Of a DNA stretch of 64,000 nucleotides, positions 45,384-56,396 are shown piece by piece (position 1 is the stretch's first letter; each line of letters begins with the position of its first letter). The DNA lies in contig NC_081414.1 of the NCBI RefSeq assembly GCF_030272615.1, forward strand, positions 781,918,119 through 781,982,118, written 5' to 3'. A program made the position numbers and the translations under genes. A model generated the notes under the pieces. The model was not told the DNA's origin. It worked only from the letters and a program-made list of their open reading frames with translations, and did no database searches. Source of the DNA: Cryptomeria japonica (taxonomy: Eukaryota > Streptophyta > Pinopsida > Cupressales > Cupressaceae).

Positions 45384-46021
45384 TTATTCTTCTTCTAGTT
45401 CTGGTCTCTCCGTCGTCTTAGGAACTAAGGCAAAACATACATTCTCATGTCTCATTCCATCCACCAAATAGATTCTAGCATTCATACTATCCTCGCTCTT
45501 TAAGGGTTCCTCCAAAGGTAACAAGGTTTGCTTCATTCCATTTTCCATAATGATGTATATGTTCTTCCTCCCATCATGTATTGCTTGTTTACCAAAATGC
45601 CAAGGTCTACCCAACAAAAGGTGACAAATTTTCATAGGCATAATATCACACAAAATTTCATCATGATAATTCCCAATTTTCAACTTTACCAAATATTTCT
45701 CTTACCAACAACTTATATTCATCCTGAATCAATGCTATCTTATAAGGCTTAGGGTGTTTTAATATTTCCAAGTTTAACTTATTCACCATCTCTTTTGAAA
45801 CAAGATTGTCGGAACTACCACTCTCAATAACAACTTTATAGCACTTTCCAGATACCTTACATGTGGTCTTGAACAAATTTCTCCTTTGCAAGGGCTCCTC
45901 ATCTTCTCCGATATGGCACAAAACTCTCCTCATCATCAACAGTTCTCCATCTTCCAGATTGTTAGCTGATCTGGTGGGGTTTTCTTCCACCACAACTACT
46001 CTTCTAGTATTCTCATTCTTC
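45384..46021 (-). pseudogene. pol: Protease and gag C-terminus, chromovirus II
   Basis: Begins with the tail of the Gag knuckle (ECKKNENTRR after excision of element C). Protease: VVIESGSSDNLVSKEMVNKL, where the catalytic DSG reads ESG as in chromovirus I; then, after a frame change near 45670, CDIMPMKICHLLLGRPWHF. Confidence 0.83.
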
Positions 46022-46026
46022 TTACA

Positions 46027-46817
46027 TGTTAGGATTCCCAAACATACTAAGAGGGGGGGTGAATTAGTATCTAACCGGTTAACAGATTTTCTGATCTTAT
46101 TAAACAAATTGCATTCCAAAATAGTGTACCGATAAACAAGAATTAATGCAGTAAATAAGAACAATAACCACAACATAGAAAGCACACCATAACACAAGAT
46201 TTTTAATGAGGAAACCTAGTGTGGGAAAAACCTCGGTTGGATTTGTGACCCACAATATTCACTCATTGGCCAATAAATGAATATTACTTACAATAAGGGC
46301 ATGCACATGTAGGAAGGCCAACTACCTAAAGCTCACTTCTTAATTACAAAAAGGAAGTCTCGCTGACTTACAAAATGGATTATGGAAATCCAATATAATG
46401 TACTGCTTTAGTTTAGCATCTACTATGCCAGGTTCAGTACCGGTTTAAGCTCACATAATAACCATAAACCTTACTCCAAAATATGCCTTTACATTCACAT
46501 GTTACTTCTGCAATTATCTTCCCATGTTTGCATCTATCTACATGACCTTATACATAAATGATCTACAAGATATCATCCTTATATATGAGTTCTATTACAA
46601 TTCGCCTTGTCGGCTTACAAAAAGATATTACTATTAAATACAAAATGCAATAAACAAAATCCTGTCAGCTGGGGTGTCGGTAATCATCTTTGTCACTACC
46701 GGCAAACTATCTATCGGTGTAGAGTGTTGGTGTTGGTGCTATAAGATTGTAAGGTTTCCATCAATGACAATACCTTCAATCACCTACAATTTCTCATTGG
46801 AGTGTGCAATGCCAACA
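46027..46817 (-). repeat. 3' LTR of element C
   Basis: 791 bp, partner of 50938-51715. It has the start of the polypurine tract on its upper side. Confidence 0.92.
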
Positions 46818-47027
46818 ATCTCCCCCTTTGGTATTGATGGCAATACCCATGAGAAAAATTCAAAATTGTATCCAAAAATTGAAGTCCAAAAATTCTGCCA
46901 AAAACTCTACCAGATGTGTGCTCCCCCTGAGCAGATGATCTCTTCTGTCATTGTTTTTCTCATCCCAACTACTCCCCCTTTGGCATCAATGACAAAAGTT
47001 GTCAAAAATGTCAACTGAGTGTAGTTC
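46818..47027 (-). promoter_or_regulatory. Multiple polypurine tracts of element C
   Basis: In element sense three purine tracts: ATGCCAAAGGGGGAGTAG (about 46969-46986), TGCTCAGGGGGAGCA (46919-46933) and CCAAAGGGGGAGAT next to the LTR (46818-46831). Repeated PPT-like motifs are a known trait of Sireviruses. Confidence 0.75.
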
Positions 47028-49454
47028 TTAGTTGGATCCCTGTAACTGGTTGGTTACAATTGGAAATAGATCTGCCAGTACAAAATTGAAGCTATTAGTG
47101 AGCCTTTCACTATCTTTTAGTGTTGCTTCTGTCCTTTGTATTATACCGGTGAGTATGTGCATTTTCTCTTCTGGTGTCTTCAGTCCAGGAACAAGTGCCT
47201 CTAATATCTCTTTTCTCAAAGAGACAAGGATGTCAAGTTTCAAACCAAGTTTGCATTTTAGTTCCTTAGCCTTGAACTTTATTCTTTCCTTTTCCTTCTC
47301 CAATTTCTCAAGTTTTTCCTCAAATTCTCCTATTTCCTGCTCTATTACCAATAATGGTTCTGGTGAATTGATGATATTATCAGCAATATTATTTATTTAT
47401 TTTTGTGCTTCACTAATTTTCTTGTCTATATCTATTGTCAAAACATCAGTTTTGCATGTATCCATGTACAACTCCTTAAATTCCATTATTGTTTTTCCTA
47501 GTGTCGGTAATAAGGTATCAATGTGTTCCTTGCATCTCTTTATTGTTTCATCAATGAATCTTTCTTTCTCTTTATTCATTTTCTCACTGAATGTCTCCTC
47601 ATTAATCTGATCAACTGTCAATAGGTTGTCGGTGATATACTTAGACAATGTGTCTAATTAACTCAAAGAATCTTTATTGTCCACATTGCACTTGGGTGCA
47701 ATCAATTTCAAAATAGGGATGGTATCATCAATAGCCTTGTATGCAAGTGCATTGCAATCTGTTATTTTCTTGATTGAATCCAACAATACCTCTATTACAT
47801 TTGTCAGTCTGAATTCTATCATGGAAGAACCAAATGATTGACCAACTACCTTAACAATCTTCATTCCACTGGTGTGAGTAACCTCTTTGGTTGAGTTGAC
47901 CTCTGGTAGGTCAATTTGAGTCTACATCTCAACTAGCAAAGGCTTGGATTTCTCAGCTGTTGCCGGTGGCACTATCTTTGTCTCAACCTTTTTCTCTTCA
48001 TGTTTCTCAGAATGTACCTTAGTATGTTTCTCTATACTTTCTTCTACCAGTTTCTCTGATGAAGTCTCGGTATTTACTATCAGTTTCTTAGTATGTACCT
48101 CTGAACTATCCATTTCTAGTATTTCACTATTAGAGGAGGTACCAACCAGTAAAAGATGTGCTTCTGGTTGTAACCCTTCTAGGTCGCTTTCCTTGATACT
48201 AGTCCTATTCAACAAGTCTTCCTTGATTTCTTTTGCCTGTTTAGTTACATTTCTAATTGTTTGTTCTCTTTTCTTCCTTCTTTTCAGGGTTTGTACTTTG
48301 CTTTCAATGGTTTCTGCATTTCCAAATACTTCTTCTTTTGGTTCTCTAGGGCCTTCAAGGAGTGCTTTAGCATATGTTTCTATTATGTTTTCATCTGCCT
48401 CATATCCCATTTTAGTTACCTAAACTATTCTTGGAAACACTACTTCCATCCAGATTTCATCCTTTATAACAAAGCATATCTCCTTTTGGTATTTGTTAAG
48501 TATGATATAAGATAATCTTTCCCTTGTCTTCATTCTAGCCTTAAATGTCTAAAAGTATTCAATTATGTTATTTTCCCTGTCATCTCCCATGCCATTAAAG
48601 ATATCCAAAAGTTGTTTGCCTACTGGTATGTCAAAACCAAATTCTTTTCTACCTATACTAGGAACTTCCTTAGTGATGTATAGAAAAAGACATACAAGTA
48701 AGTTACCAAATCTGAATGTACCTTTCTTGTCACCCTTAATTTTCTTCAGGTTGTCAATCAATTCATTTTTTAGCCATTCACATATGTCAATATTAGTGTT
48801 GTTGTTCACCATGTCATAAGTACTCTTGATACATAAACTGGAAACAGAGTTTAATCTGTTGGCATGTGTAGCTTTATATCCTAGTATCATACTAATGAAT
48901 CTAACATTTGTATCTTTCACTTCATTGACTCTCAAGGATCTTCTAACATGGGTTGCACTAGTTAGGGTCATCATAGTGTTGTTTGGAACCTTTTTAATTT
49001 TATCAGGCCTGCTACTGGTGGAAGGTAAGCCAGTCACTGCCCTAACTACTTCTTTTGTGATCTTATGGATGTAATCTAGCCAAAATAATTCCCCATGAAA
49101 TCTACTAAGTACAATTCTTACAACTTCCTTGGGAAAATCAGGAATGCTAAGTATTTCCACAAAACCTAGGGTTTCAATTATCTTGTGTTCCGATTTCACA
49201 TTACCATTTTCATCACAATTTATAGTCCTATAAATGCTCATTATCTCATCAGCATCAAGTTCCTCAATATGACAATGTATGTATATCCTAGGGTCTTCAG
49301 CATAAGCAACTCCTTTGGGTATTTTAGAAAATGCTCCTAGGGTATCATACTGCTTCAGTATTTTAAGTATGATTTTAAATACGAGCCTAGGGCATTTAAT
49401 TACTTCAATTACAATAGGGTTTGCAATGAATTCAGGCGCAAAAGAGGAAGCCAT
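47028..49454 (-). pseudogene. X-ORF of element C (about 808 residues, unknown function)
   Basis: One reading frame of 809 codons from ATG 49454 to the stop at 47028, with no frameshift and five internal stops (TAG at 48549, about 48420 and 47922; TAA at 47658 and 47397). Residues 1-300: conserved domain shared with element A (IHCHIEELDADEI, HGELFWLDYIHKITKEVVRA, VTGLP, MILGYKATHANRL, DICEWLKNEL, FGNLLVCLFLYI). About 310-350: RER..KY..ICF and MGYEADENIIETYAKALLEG. Then a basic segment, a Glu/Ser/Thr-rich linker (residues 400-510), and helical coiled-coil segments to the end. No signal peptide or transmembrane helix is convincing. The first two TAGs sit where element A has Lys and Trp. Confidence 0.75.
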
Positions 49455-49901
49455 TTGATAAATACCTTAGTCTGCCTTTAGGCTTGAATGCTTGATAGAT
49501 TTTGCTTCACTTCTCACTGTAGATGGCTTCGTTCAGGTTTTTTGCACTCTTAGGGAATTTGAATGCTCGGTGAGTGAAAAAGAGTGAAAAATACTTGCTT
49601 TATAATGTCATTTCCTTCAACTACCAAAATAAATGCCTACCGGTTAAGTGAGAACTTAACTCATCTATCGATAAAGAAGCATTTTATCTTCTTACCATCA
49701 ACTAAGGATAAACTGGCATGTTTTTTAATTATTTGCCTTACCCCCAAAAGGTTTCTTCTCAGTGAGATGAAGAATCTCCTATCGGTAGAGTGATACTCTA
49801 TTCTACTAGTGAAGGAATAGCCTCATCAACATTTTGATCTGTCTTTCTAATCCATTATTTTGAAAATTCTTGCTTTACCTCATCAACCTTCTCTTTACAT
49901 T
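49455..49901 (-). other. Spacer between gag and X-ORF in element C
   Basis: No gene. About 450 bp, similar in length to 282-741 of element A; pol would stand here or before it in an autonomous relative. Confidence 0.6.
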
Positions 49902-50867
49902 TCAAACTGGGTCCTTTGTTATTTGCCGGTGATGCCTTCTAGAAAATTTTGCAATATGTCCAATCATGTTACAAGCATAACAAGTCACATTATTTTTTTG
50001 AATAGCTTTTCCATATCCTATGCCGGTATGTGTTCTGCATTGATTAGATAAGTGTCCAAATCTTCCACAAACATAATATCTTACATTCATTCTGCAATTT
50101 TCTGAATTATGACCAATTTTGTTGCATTTAGAACATTGACCGGTGGGAGCATTAGTGTTCTCATTGTTTCTAGATCTACACTGATTTTCTCTATGACCAT
50201 ACTTGTTACAGTTAAAGCATTTACCATTAAATTTGTAGGCATTAGGTTGTCTTACCAGTTTATTGTGATCATGATTGTTTGTAGTACCGGAGCTTTCACC
50301 AACTTCAAAGCCAAGTTCATTAGTATCTTCATTAGGTTTCTGATTTTTCAGCATGTCATCAAGTTTTTTTGAACTTTTCTTGAATTTTTCCTTATGTTGA
50401 TTTGCAGTAGCCAACTCATTTTTCAAAAAATCTTTCTGTCTCATGAGTTTAGTTTTATCATGTTCCAAGTGAATCAGATATGTCTTTAACATATCATTTT
50501 CATGACTAAGTCTTATATTTTCAGTTCCAGCATTATTGATTCTCCTAGTCAAGTCATCTTCATTCTTCTTTCTATCTTCAGTGACTTTATAAAATCTCAT
50601 AGTCATATCTTGCATCTAATCCCTCAAGGTCATGTTTTCTTGCTTCATCTTGCTTATAAGATCATTTAGAGTTTCTTTTTTATCATCATCTTTTTGCATC
50701 TTCTCATGAAGTTCTCTTCTTTTATTCCAGGAAATAGTGTAATTCTCCTGAAGTCCTTGAATGATTTCCTATGCAGCCTTCAGATCATCTTCAAGTTTGA
50801 TATTCTTTAACTTTTTTACATCATAATCTGCAAGAGTTGTTTCCAATTGCCTTCTCAAACTTTCCAT
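49902..50867 (-). pseudogene. gag: Gag-like protein with coiled coil and four zinc knuckles (element C)
   Basis: Starts at ATG 50867, about 50 bp after the PBS. Two in-frame TAGs (about 50770 and 50616) break an otherwise single frame. The N-terminal two thirds are a long heptad-rich coiled coil, then KLDDMLKNQKPNEDTNELGF, a phrase typical of Copia Gag. Four CCHC units follow: CFNCNKYGHRENQC, CSKCNKIGHNSENC, a third starting YYVCGRFGHLSNQC (first Cys now Tyr), and CYACNMIGHIAKF (last Cys now Phe). It lacks the usual N-terminal Copia capsid part, so it may be a deleted gag. Confidence 0.82.
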
Positions 50868-50937
50868 TTGTACTGGTGTCAGAATCTCCCTTAAGTTGTT
50901 AGGCTTTTGAAAAAGAGGACCAGTCTCTAATACCAAT

Positions 50938-51715
50938 TGTTAGGATTCCCAAAGATATTGAGAGGGGGGGTGAATCATTATCTAATCGGTTAACAGATTT
51001 TCTGACCTTATAAAACAAATTGCATTCCAAAATAGTTTACCGGTAAACAAGAAGTAATGCAGTAAATAAGAACAATAACCACAACATAGAAAGCACACCA
51101 TAACACAAGATTTTTAACGAGGAAACCCGATGTGGGAAAAACCTTGGTGGGATTTGTGACCCACAATATTCACTCACTGGCCAATAAATGAATATTACTT
51201 AGAATAGGGGCCTACACATGCAGGAAGGCCAATTGCATAAAGCTCACTGCTTAATTACAAAAGGGAAGTCTCACTAGCTTACAAAATGGATCATGGAAAT
51301 CCAGTATAATGTACTGCTTTAGTTCAACATCTGCTATGCCAGGTTCAGTACTAGTTTAAGCTCACATAATAACCATAAACCTTACTCCAAAATCTGCCTT
51401 TACATTCGTATGTTACTTCTACAATTATCTTCCCATGTTTGCATCTATCTGCATCACCTTATACATAAATGATATACAATATCTCATACTTATATATGAG
51501 TCCTATTATAATTCGCCTTGTCAACTTACAAAAAGATATTACAATTAAATACAAAATGCAATAAACAAAATCCTGTCGGCTGGGGTGTCTATAATCATTT
51601 TTGCCACTACCGGTATACTATTTTCCAGTGCCAGTGCCATAGGATTGTAAGGTTGCCATTAATGAAAATACCTTCAATCACCTACAATTTCTCATTGGAG
51701 TGTGCAATGCCAACA
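50938..51715 (-). repeat. 5' LTR of element C
   Basis: 778 bp; same ends as 46027-46817 with many scattered differences. Confidence 0.92.
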
Positions 51716-51720
51716 TTACA

Positions 51721-52735
51721 TTCAAATGAACGATGTCCTTCTCCTCCACACTTAAAGAAATGACCTCTAAATGTCTTCTTGTCTTGTCTGCAAAATTCTC
51801 ATTCCAGTAGCCATCCGGTTCTCTCCTCTGGTAGAAAGTTTTGTCATCCTTCTGGTATGAATTTCCATCTTTTCTCACTTCCTTATCCTTTCTCTGATCT
51901 ATACAGGTTCCTCTACCTCTGTTATATCATCTTCCTCCTTGAAATATTCCTCTGGTAAACCTTCCACCTCTACCTCTCTACCTCTACTCATGTCTCTTGT
52001 TTTCTTCAACCTTCAGGGCATACTGGTAAACCTCTTCAACATTGCAATTTGATCAAACTGATCTCATCTTGTATAGACATCTGCAATCCATTTAAATATC
52101 TTGCAACTTGTTCAACTTCATCATCAACATGTTCAGATCTGATATTCAACTGGTAAAATGCTTTGGTGTACTCCTTCACACTAGATTTCTTCTGTCTCAA
52201 ATTTTGCAACTTCTGGAACAGATTCACCTGATAAGAAATTGGTATAAATTTTGACTTCAACTTAGCAACCATTTGATTCCAACTCTTGATTTTCTCTTTA
52301 CCTCTTCTCTGTCTATCAACCTGCAAATACTCCCACCAAAGAGATGCATGACCTTTCAACCAAGTACAGGCATATTTCACCTTTCCTTCCTCTGTAGTGT
52401 TCTCAAAATCAAAACACTTTTCCATCTCTGAGATCCAATCCATTAACTCATCAGAATCCAACTTTCCATCATATTATAGTGGGGCAAAATGTTGTTTATT
52501 ATTAGCCCTACTCAAAACCCTCAAAAACCTCTCTTCATCCAAATCAACTACTGTTGGGTTTCCTTGTTCTGTTGAGGCTTCTTCTCCTTCATCTTCACTT
52601 ATATCTTCAATATGTCATCCTCTTCTTTGTTGTTTCTCCATGTCTTCCAACTAGGCTGCTATCCCTTGCAACATTTCCATCATAGTAGGGTCTACATTCT
52701 CACATGCTCCACCATTCCTAGTTCCTCTTCGCCCA
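51721..52735 (-). pseudogene. gag: gag of chromovirus II
   Basis: GNPTVVDLDEERFLRVL, then KLDSDELMDWISEMEKCFDF, KVKYACTWLKGHASLWWEYL, NLFQKLQNLRQKKSSVKEYT and VARYLNGLQMSIQDEI: a Ty3 retro-Gag capsid. Further down a damaged knuckle FFKCGGEGHRSFEC (first Cys is Phe), which continues past element C at 46021. Stops at about 52480 and 52036, and several near 51900. Confidence 0.85.
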
Positions 52736-52799
52736 TCTTTCACCAATCCTCTACAACTATAGGTCATATCCACAGTCCGCTACCCTACAACAAAGCTCT

Positions 52800-53283
52800 C
52801 AAGACAACCAAAACAAAAACTCAAAGAACAAGACCTAACATGTAAAACCAACAAGGTCGACCTCTGCCAAATAAATTCCTTTGGAAAATCAAAAGGATGA
52901 AGTGTGGTTCAAAGGGAAGGTTGGCCACACAACAAGGAACATCAAAATCAGTGCTCAGGGCTCCGCAAGCTATGAAAGGGACCCTGTAGATCACAATGCA
53001 AATAGGTCCAAGCAATCAATAACAAGAAACTGTCAACCAATAACAGGAAACTCTCATGGGAACTGATACCGATAACTTGCCAGAAAATGATCAAAATGCT
53101 ATGTGGTTTGAGAATTAGGAAGATGATCAAGTCTTCAAGTAAAATCCAACTCCACAAGATCCAGAGAGCCAAATTTGGTACACACATAAATAAATGCTAA
53201 AACTGCAAACATAAAATAAAATAGAAAGAAAAATATTTTAGGTTGATGCCAGATTGCCATGAACCGAGGATGCTTCTGCATCA
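52800..53283 (-). repeat. 5' LTR of chromovirus II, shortened
   Basis: Matches 23910-24373 from its outer end (TGATGCAGAAGC) but loses similarity near 52812, where a leader resembling a decayed PBS (TGGTTGTCTTGAGAGC) begins. The missing 330 bp are the U5-side part of the LTR. Confidence 0.7.
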
Positions 53284-54170
53284 CGTCTCTTAGCTCAATA
53301 TCCTAATTTCCTACAGTTCAAGCACATGAAAGGGATTGATTCAAACTCAATAGTTTGAACCCAAGTGCCCAGCTTGGATTGTATTTCAATATAGGATGGT
53401 AAGTCTACATTCTTAGAAACACCCACACAGATTCTCACAAACACCAGCCTTTTCCTAGTCATCGTCATTAGATCTATAGACAAAAGTTCTCCAAAATAAT
53501 TAGCCAGGCTGCTAAAAATATCTTCATTCAAAAATTCCAAAAGGGAGGCTAGGAAGTCTGGCCTAAACTGGTACATTTTAAAAAATGGAATCAGAAAGGT
53601 CCAAGTTTGTAGTCCATTTCTTAAGAGCCAAGAAGGACTCGCCAATAACCCAAGGACCTCCACTTCTAACAACCCAATTATTCTTCTTACAAGAAAACTC
53701 AAAAGTGAAGTAACCCTTAGGAAGAGCAGAGACAGGGAACTTGACCATTAGTTCTCCATTTCCTTTGGACAAAGTCCCTAACAAGTTCTATGTTAGGCCT
53801 AGAACCCATAAATTTTCCTACTAGTGTTTAGTCCATAAGAGAAATATTATGATCAATAACCATATCAAGGACAAAAATGGCAAACTTACCCTTCACAGGA
53901 TCAAAGATATTGCTGACTGGAAGGAACATCGATTTTCCACTAAGTTTCACTCCCAAAAGAGATGTCCAAGGTTTTTGTGTGGAGACATCACCTCCAGTGG
54001 CCCCCACCATATTTTGGATTCTCTTATCGACCCCCTATCCTTTAGATAGATCAACGAGAACATCACAATAATTGGGAATAAAGAAATCCACCTAAACAGG
54101 CTTTTCCTTTTTGTTCCCCCTTTGAAAGTTTCTATTAGATGAATCACCCTTCCCCCAAGGTCCACCTAAA
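53284..54170 (-). pseudogene. LINE ORF1, N-terminal part (DUF4283-like with zinc knuckle)
   Basis: KPWTSLLGVKLSGKSMFLP, LVGKFMGSRPNIELVRDFVQ and KRKWRTNGQV, then LPKGYFTFEFSCKKNNWVV, GGPWVIGESFLALKKW, RKRLVFVRICVGVSKNVDLP, and CLNCRKLGY at the break: a DUF4283 RNA-binding domain followed by a CCHC_4 knuckle, as in plant L1 ORF1. Two frame changes and a few stops. ORF1 coats the LINE RNA. Confidence 0.82.
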
Positions 54171-56396
54171 TATTATTTCTAAGGTTAGGCTCATTTTTCT
54201 CCATCTTACCTTGCTTGTTGCTTGATCCCTACATTTATTTTGTCTATGTTTCCCAAGAAATTGCACCGCCCCAGCCTGCTCAAGTGTTCGAAATTTCAAA
54301 AATTTGATTCTTTTGCCCATTCACCTACTTCTCCCACTCCATGATTCACTAACTTATGATTGATGTTATGACACTAACCCTGAATAAGTTAATTGTTTAC
54401 TTATATTATTAAAAGGCTACAAGGACTTATAAGGAGGATCTCAACTATTGATTTATATTTACTCTGTCATACTAAAAATATATCACTATTCCTTTGATTT
54501 AACCCTCCAATATATTATTTAACATATATCTTACAATTAGCATAACCATTGCATCTCTTTTTGATGAAAGTTCTAGTTTAAGATATTTTCATCAAAAACA
54601 GAAAAATAGAGAAAACTACGATGATAAATCTAAATAACTAGACGAATAGTTAGCTCATGAGAATTTTTTTTTTTAAATAAATGTGTTAACCCAATACCTA
54701 AAAATTATATGATTCAATTAGAAAAGAAAAATATTAGCCAATAGACTAGTTTAATTTTTTTATCTTTTGGTGTTTTTGCCTATCGAAACTTTTTTATCTA
54801 TTGGTATTTTTCCTTGCCAGATTTTTTTATTGATCAGTATTTTTACCTATTGATTTCAGCTTGAAAATTGCCAATTAGCATTGCAATCACATTTCTCATA
54901 ATTCCTCCACAAGAATTTTATCCTCCTTCAACACAATGTATATTCTCATAACAGTTCCATAGTTTTAATCTATATACAAAAGATGATCTTGCCATAGAGG
55001 AAATGTGTTTTCTACCAATTTACACAATATCAAATCCTACATCCAGAGCCATATTAATCAATCAATCAATTGAAATTCATAAACTACCCAATATGCTACC
55101 AAAGAGTTCTCATGCACTAATGGTTACATATGAATAAGATTAGACATTTGCATGTCTTTTTATTTATATGATCTATGACATAATACATGATTTTTCAGGT
55201 TCTCAACAATCACCACAATAACCAAGACCTATGCCACAATGAGCAATGTGACAACACATATTCCCCAATATAGTTTCCATCATAGATGCATGTATTTTCA
55301 GCCTACTCTTCATATGTTGAAAACATCATCATCATCACTACTAAAACACTAAGCATTATTATCACCATAAACACTAAATATTTTTTTGTAATCACCATCC
55401 CTCTTGCCATATTTCCTACACAAACAATCATGTGAAGGGCATGGAGATATTATGGTCGTAAATAACTACAACTTCCCATTCTAATTTTTTCCCTTATTTT
55501 ATTTTAAGGGTAATGAAGAATTACCATATAATTTGATAAATATGTCATTAGGTAATGGCTAAACAAATTTTTTCATAACCAGTTTGGCTATAATTACCAC
55601 GTTTACCTTTGTTCTGAAAATAGCAAGACAATTGTCGTCTCTGTAGTGAGATTATTTTCTTTTAAATAGATTTTTTATTTATTTTTTTAGAGTGAAATAT
55701 TGTTCACTTTTAAGAAGATTCGCCTATTAAAATTAACAAAAATCATATCATTTGGGGATAGGATGTAGTAATTGTGCATCCTAACTTCACACTTTTCAAA
55801 ATCTTACATGGAAATTTTCAATAATTCTCAATATTTTCCAGTAGCTTATTTGGAAAGTCTCCTACTTATAACTAAAGTTTCAGGACCACATCATCAAATA
55901 TGATACCACATCAGCATGCTTTTTGCCAAAGTGTCCAAATCAGCCAAAAAAAAGGTGAGGCCAATATTCATCTAAAAGGGGCTCCAATACTTGTGCAGCT
56001 AATGTGGCATCATATGATTGGTTGCCTTTTACAGCTAATGTTACATTTCATTCAATTATTAGTAGTCATCATCAATAGTAACAAATTTAAGTTTTCTTGT
56101 TAAGTTCTTTCATGTGTGTATTATCCATGTTCTTATCTATATGTCTATATTCTTATCATGATCTAACCCAATTGTCTTGGGAAATTTCACTTTCTAACCT
56201 TGCCTTGTTCATATTTTTCTATCTAATGCATTTATTTTGTAGGTCTTCATCTTGGGGGCATGCTTCTTTGGATCGAAAGATTTTTCTGCTTCCTCTATAG
56301 TATCCTTTTGGCATCATGATGTTATTTTATGTTCACTAGATTTCCTTTAGCGTGCATATTCATGATGATTCATAAGCCTGCTAAAGTGGGGGCAAA
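54171..56396 (+). other. Gene-free A/T-rich stretch ending in a Tat-like polypurine tract
   Basis: No gene on either strand. The last 200 bp (ttttgtaggtcttcatcttgggggcat at about 56236-56262, then ctaaagtgggggcaaaa at 56380-56396) parallel the 3' end of the Tat element (36758-36909), so this is the 3' untranslated end of a related, otherwise lost element. Confidence 0.55.

Larger units (their letters stand above)
46027..51715 (-). mobile_element. Element C: complete pol-less Sirevirus-like LTR element (TSD TTACA)
   Basis: LTRs 50938-51715 (5') and 46027-46817 (3'), in element sense TGTTGGCATTGC...GAATCCTAACA. Perfect TSDs TTACA at 46022-46026 and 51716-51720. PBS TGGTATTAGAGACTGG (50920-50935), PPT CCAAAGGGGGAGAT (46818-46831). 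The 4.1-kb interior encodes only a coiled-coil/zinc-knuckle gag-like protein and X-ORF. This is the best copy from which to define the family. Confidence 0.92.
23569..53283 (-). mobile_element. Chromovirus II, minus strand, carrying three nested insertions
   Basis: LTR ends are TGATGCAG... and ...GCATCA inverted; the flanks are CATCT (23564-23568) and CGTCT (53284-53288), a TSD with one mismatch. Reading 53283 to 23569: shortened 5' LTR, gag, [element C], protease, RT, [gag-only element], RT end, RNase H, integrase, [solo LTR holding a Tat element], integrase end, chromodomain, 3' LTR. Each excision restores the frame. Without insertions it is about 5.9 kb. Confidence 0.88.

Noticed and set aside
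54171-56396. Possible host gene in the longest non-repeat-looking stretch
   Set aside because: No frame above 70 codons with protein-like composition, no splice-consistent exon series, and its end is a Tat-like polypurine tract.
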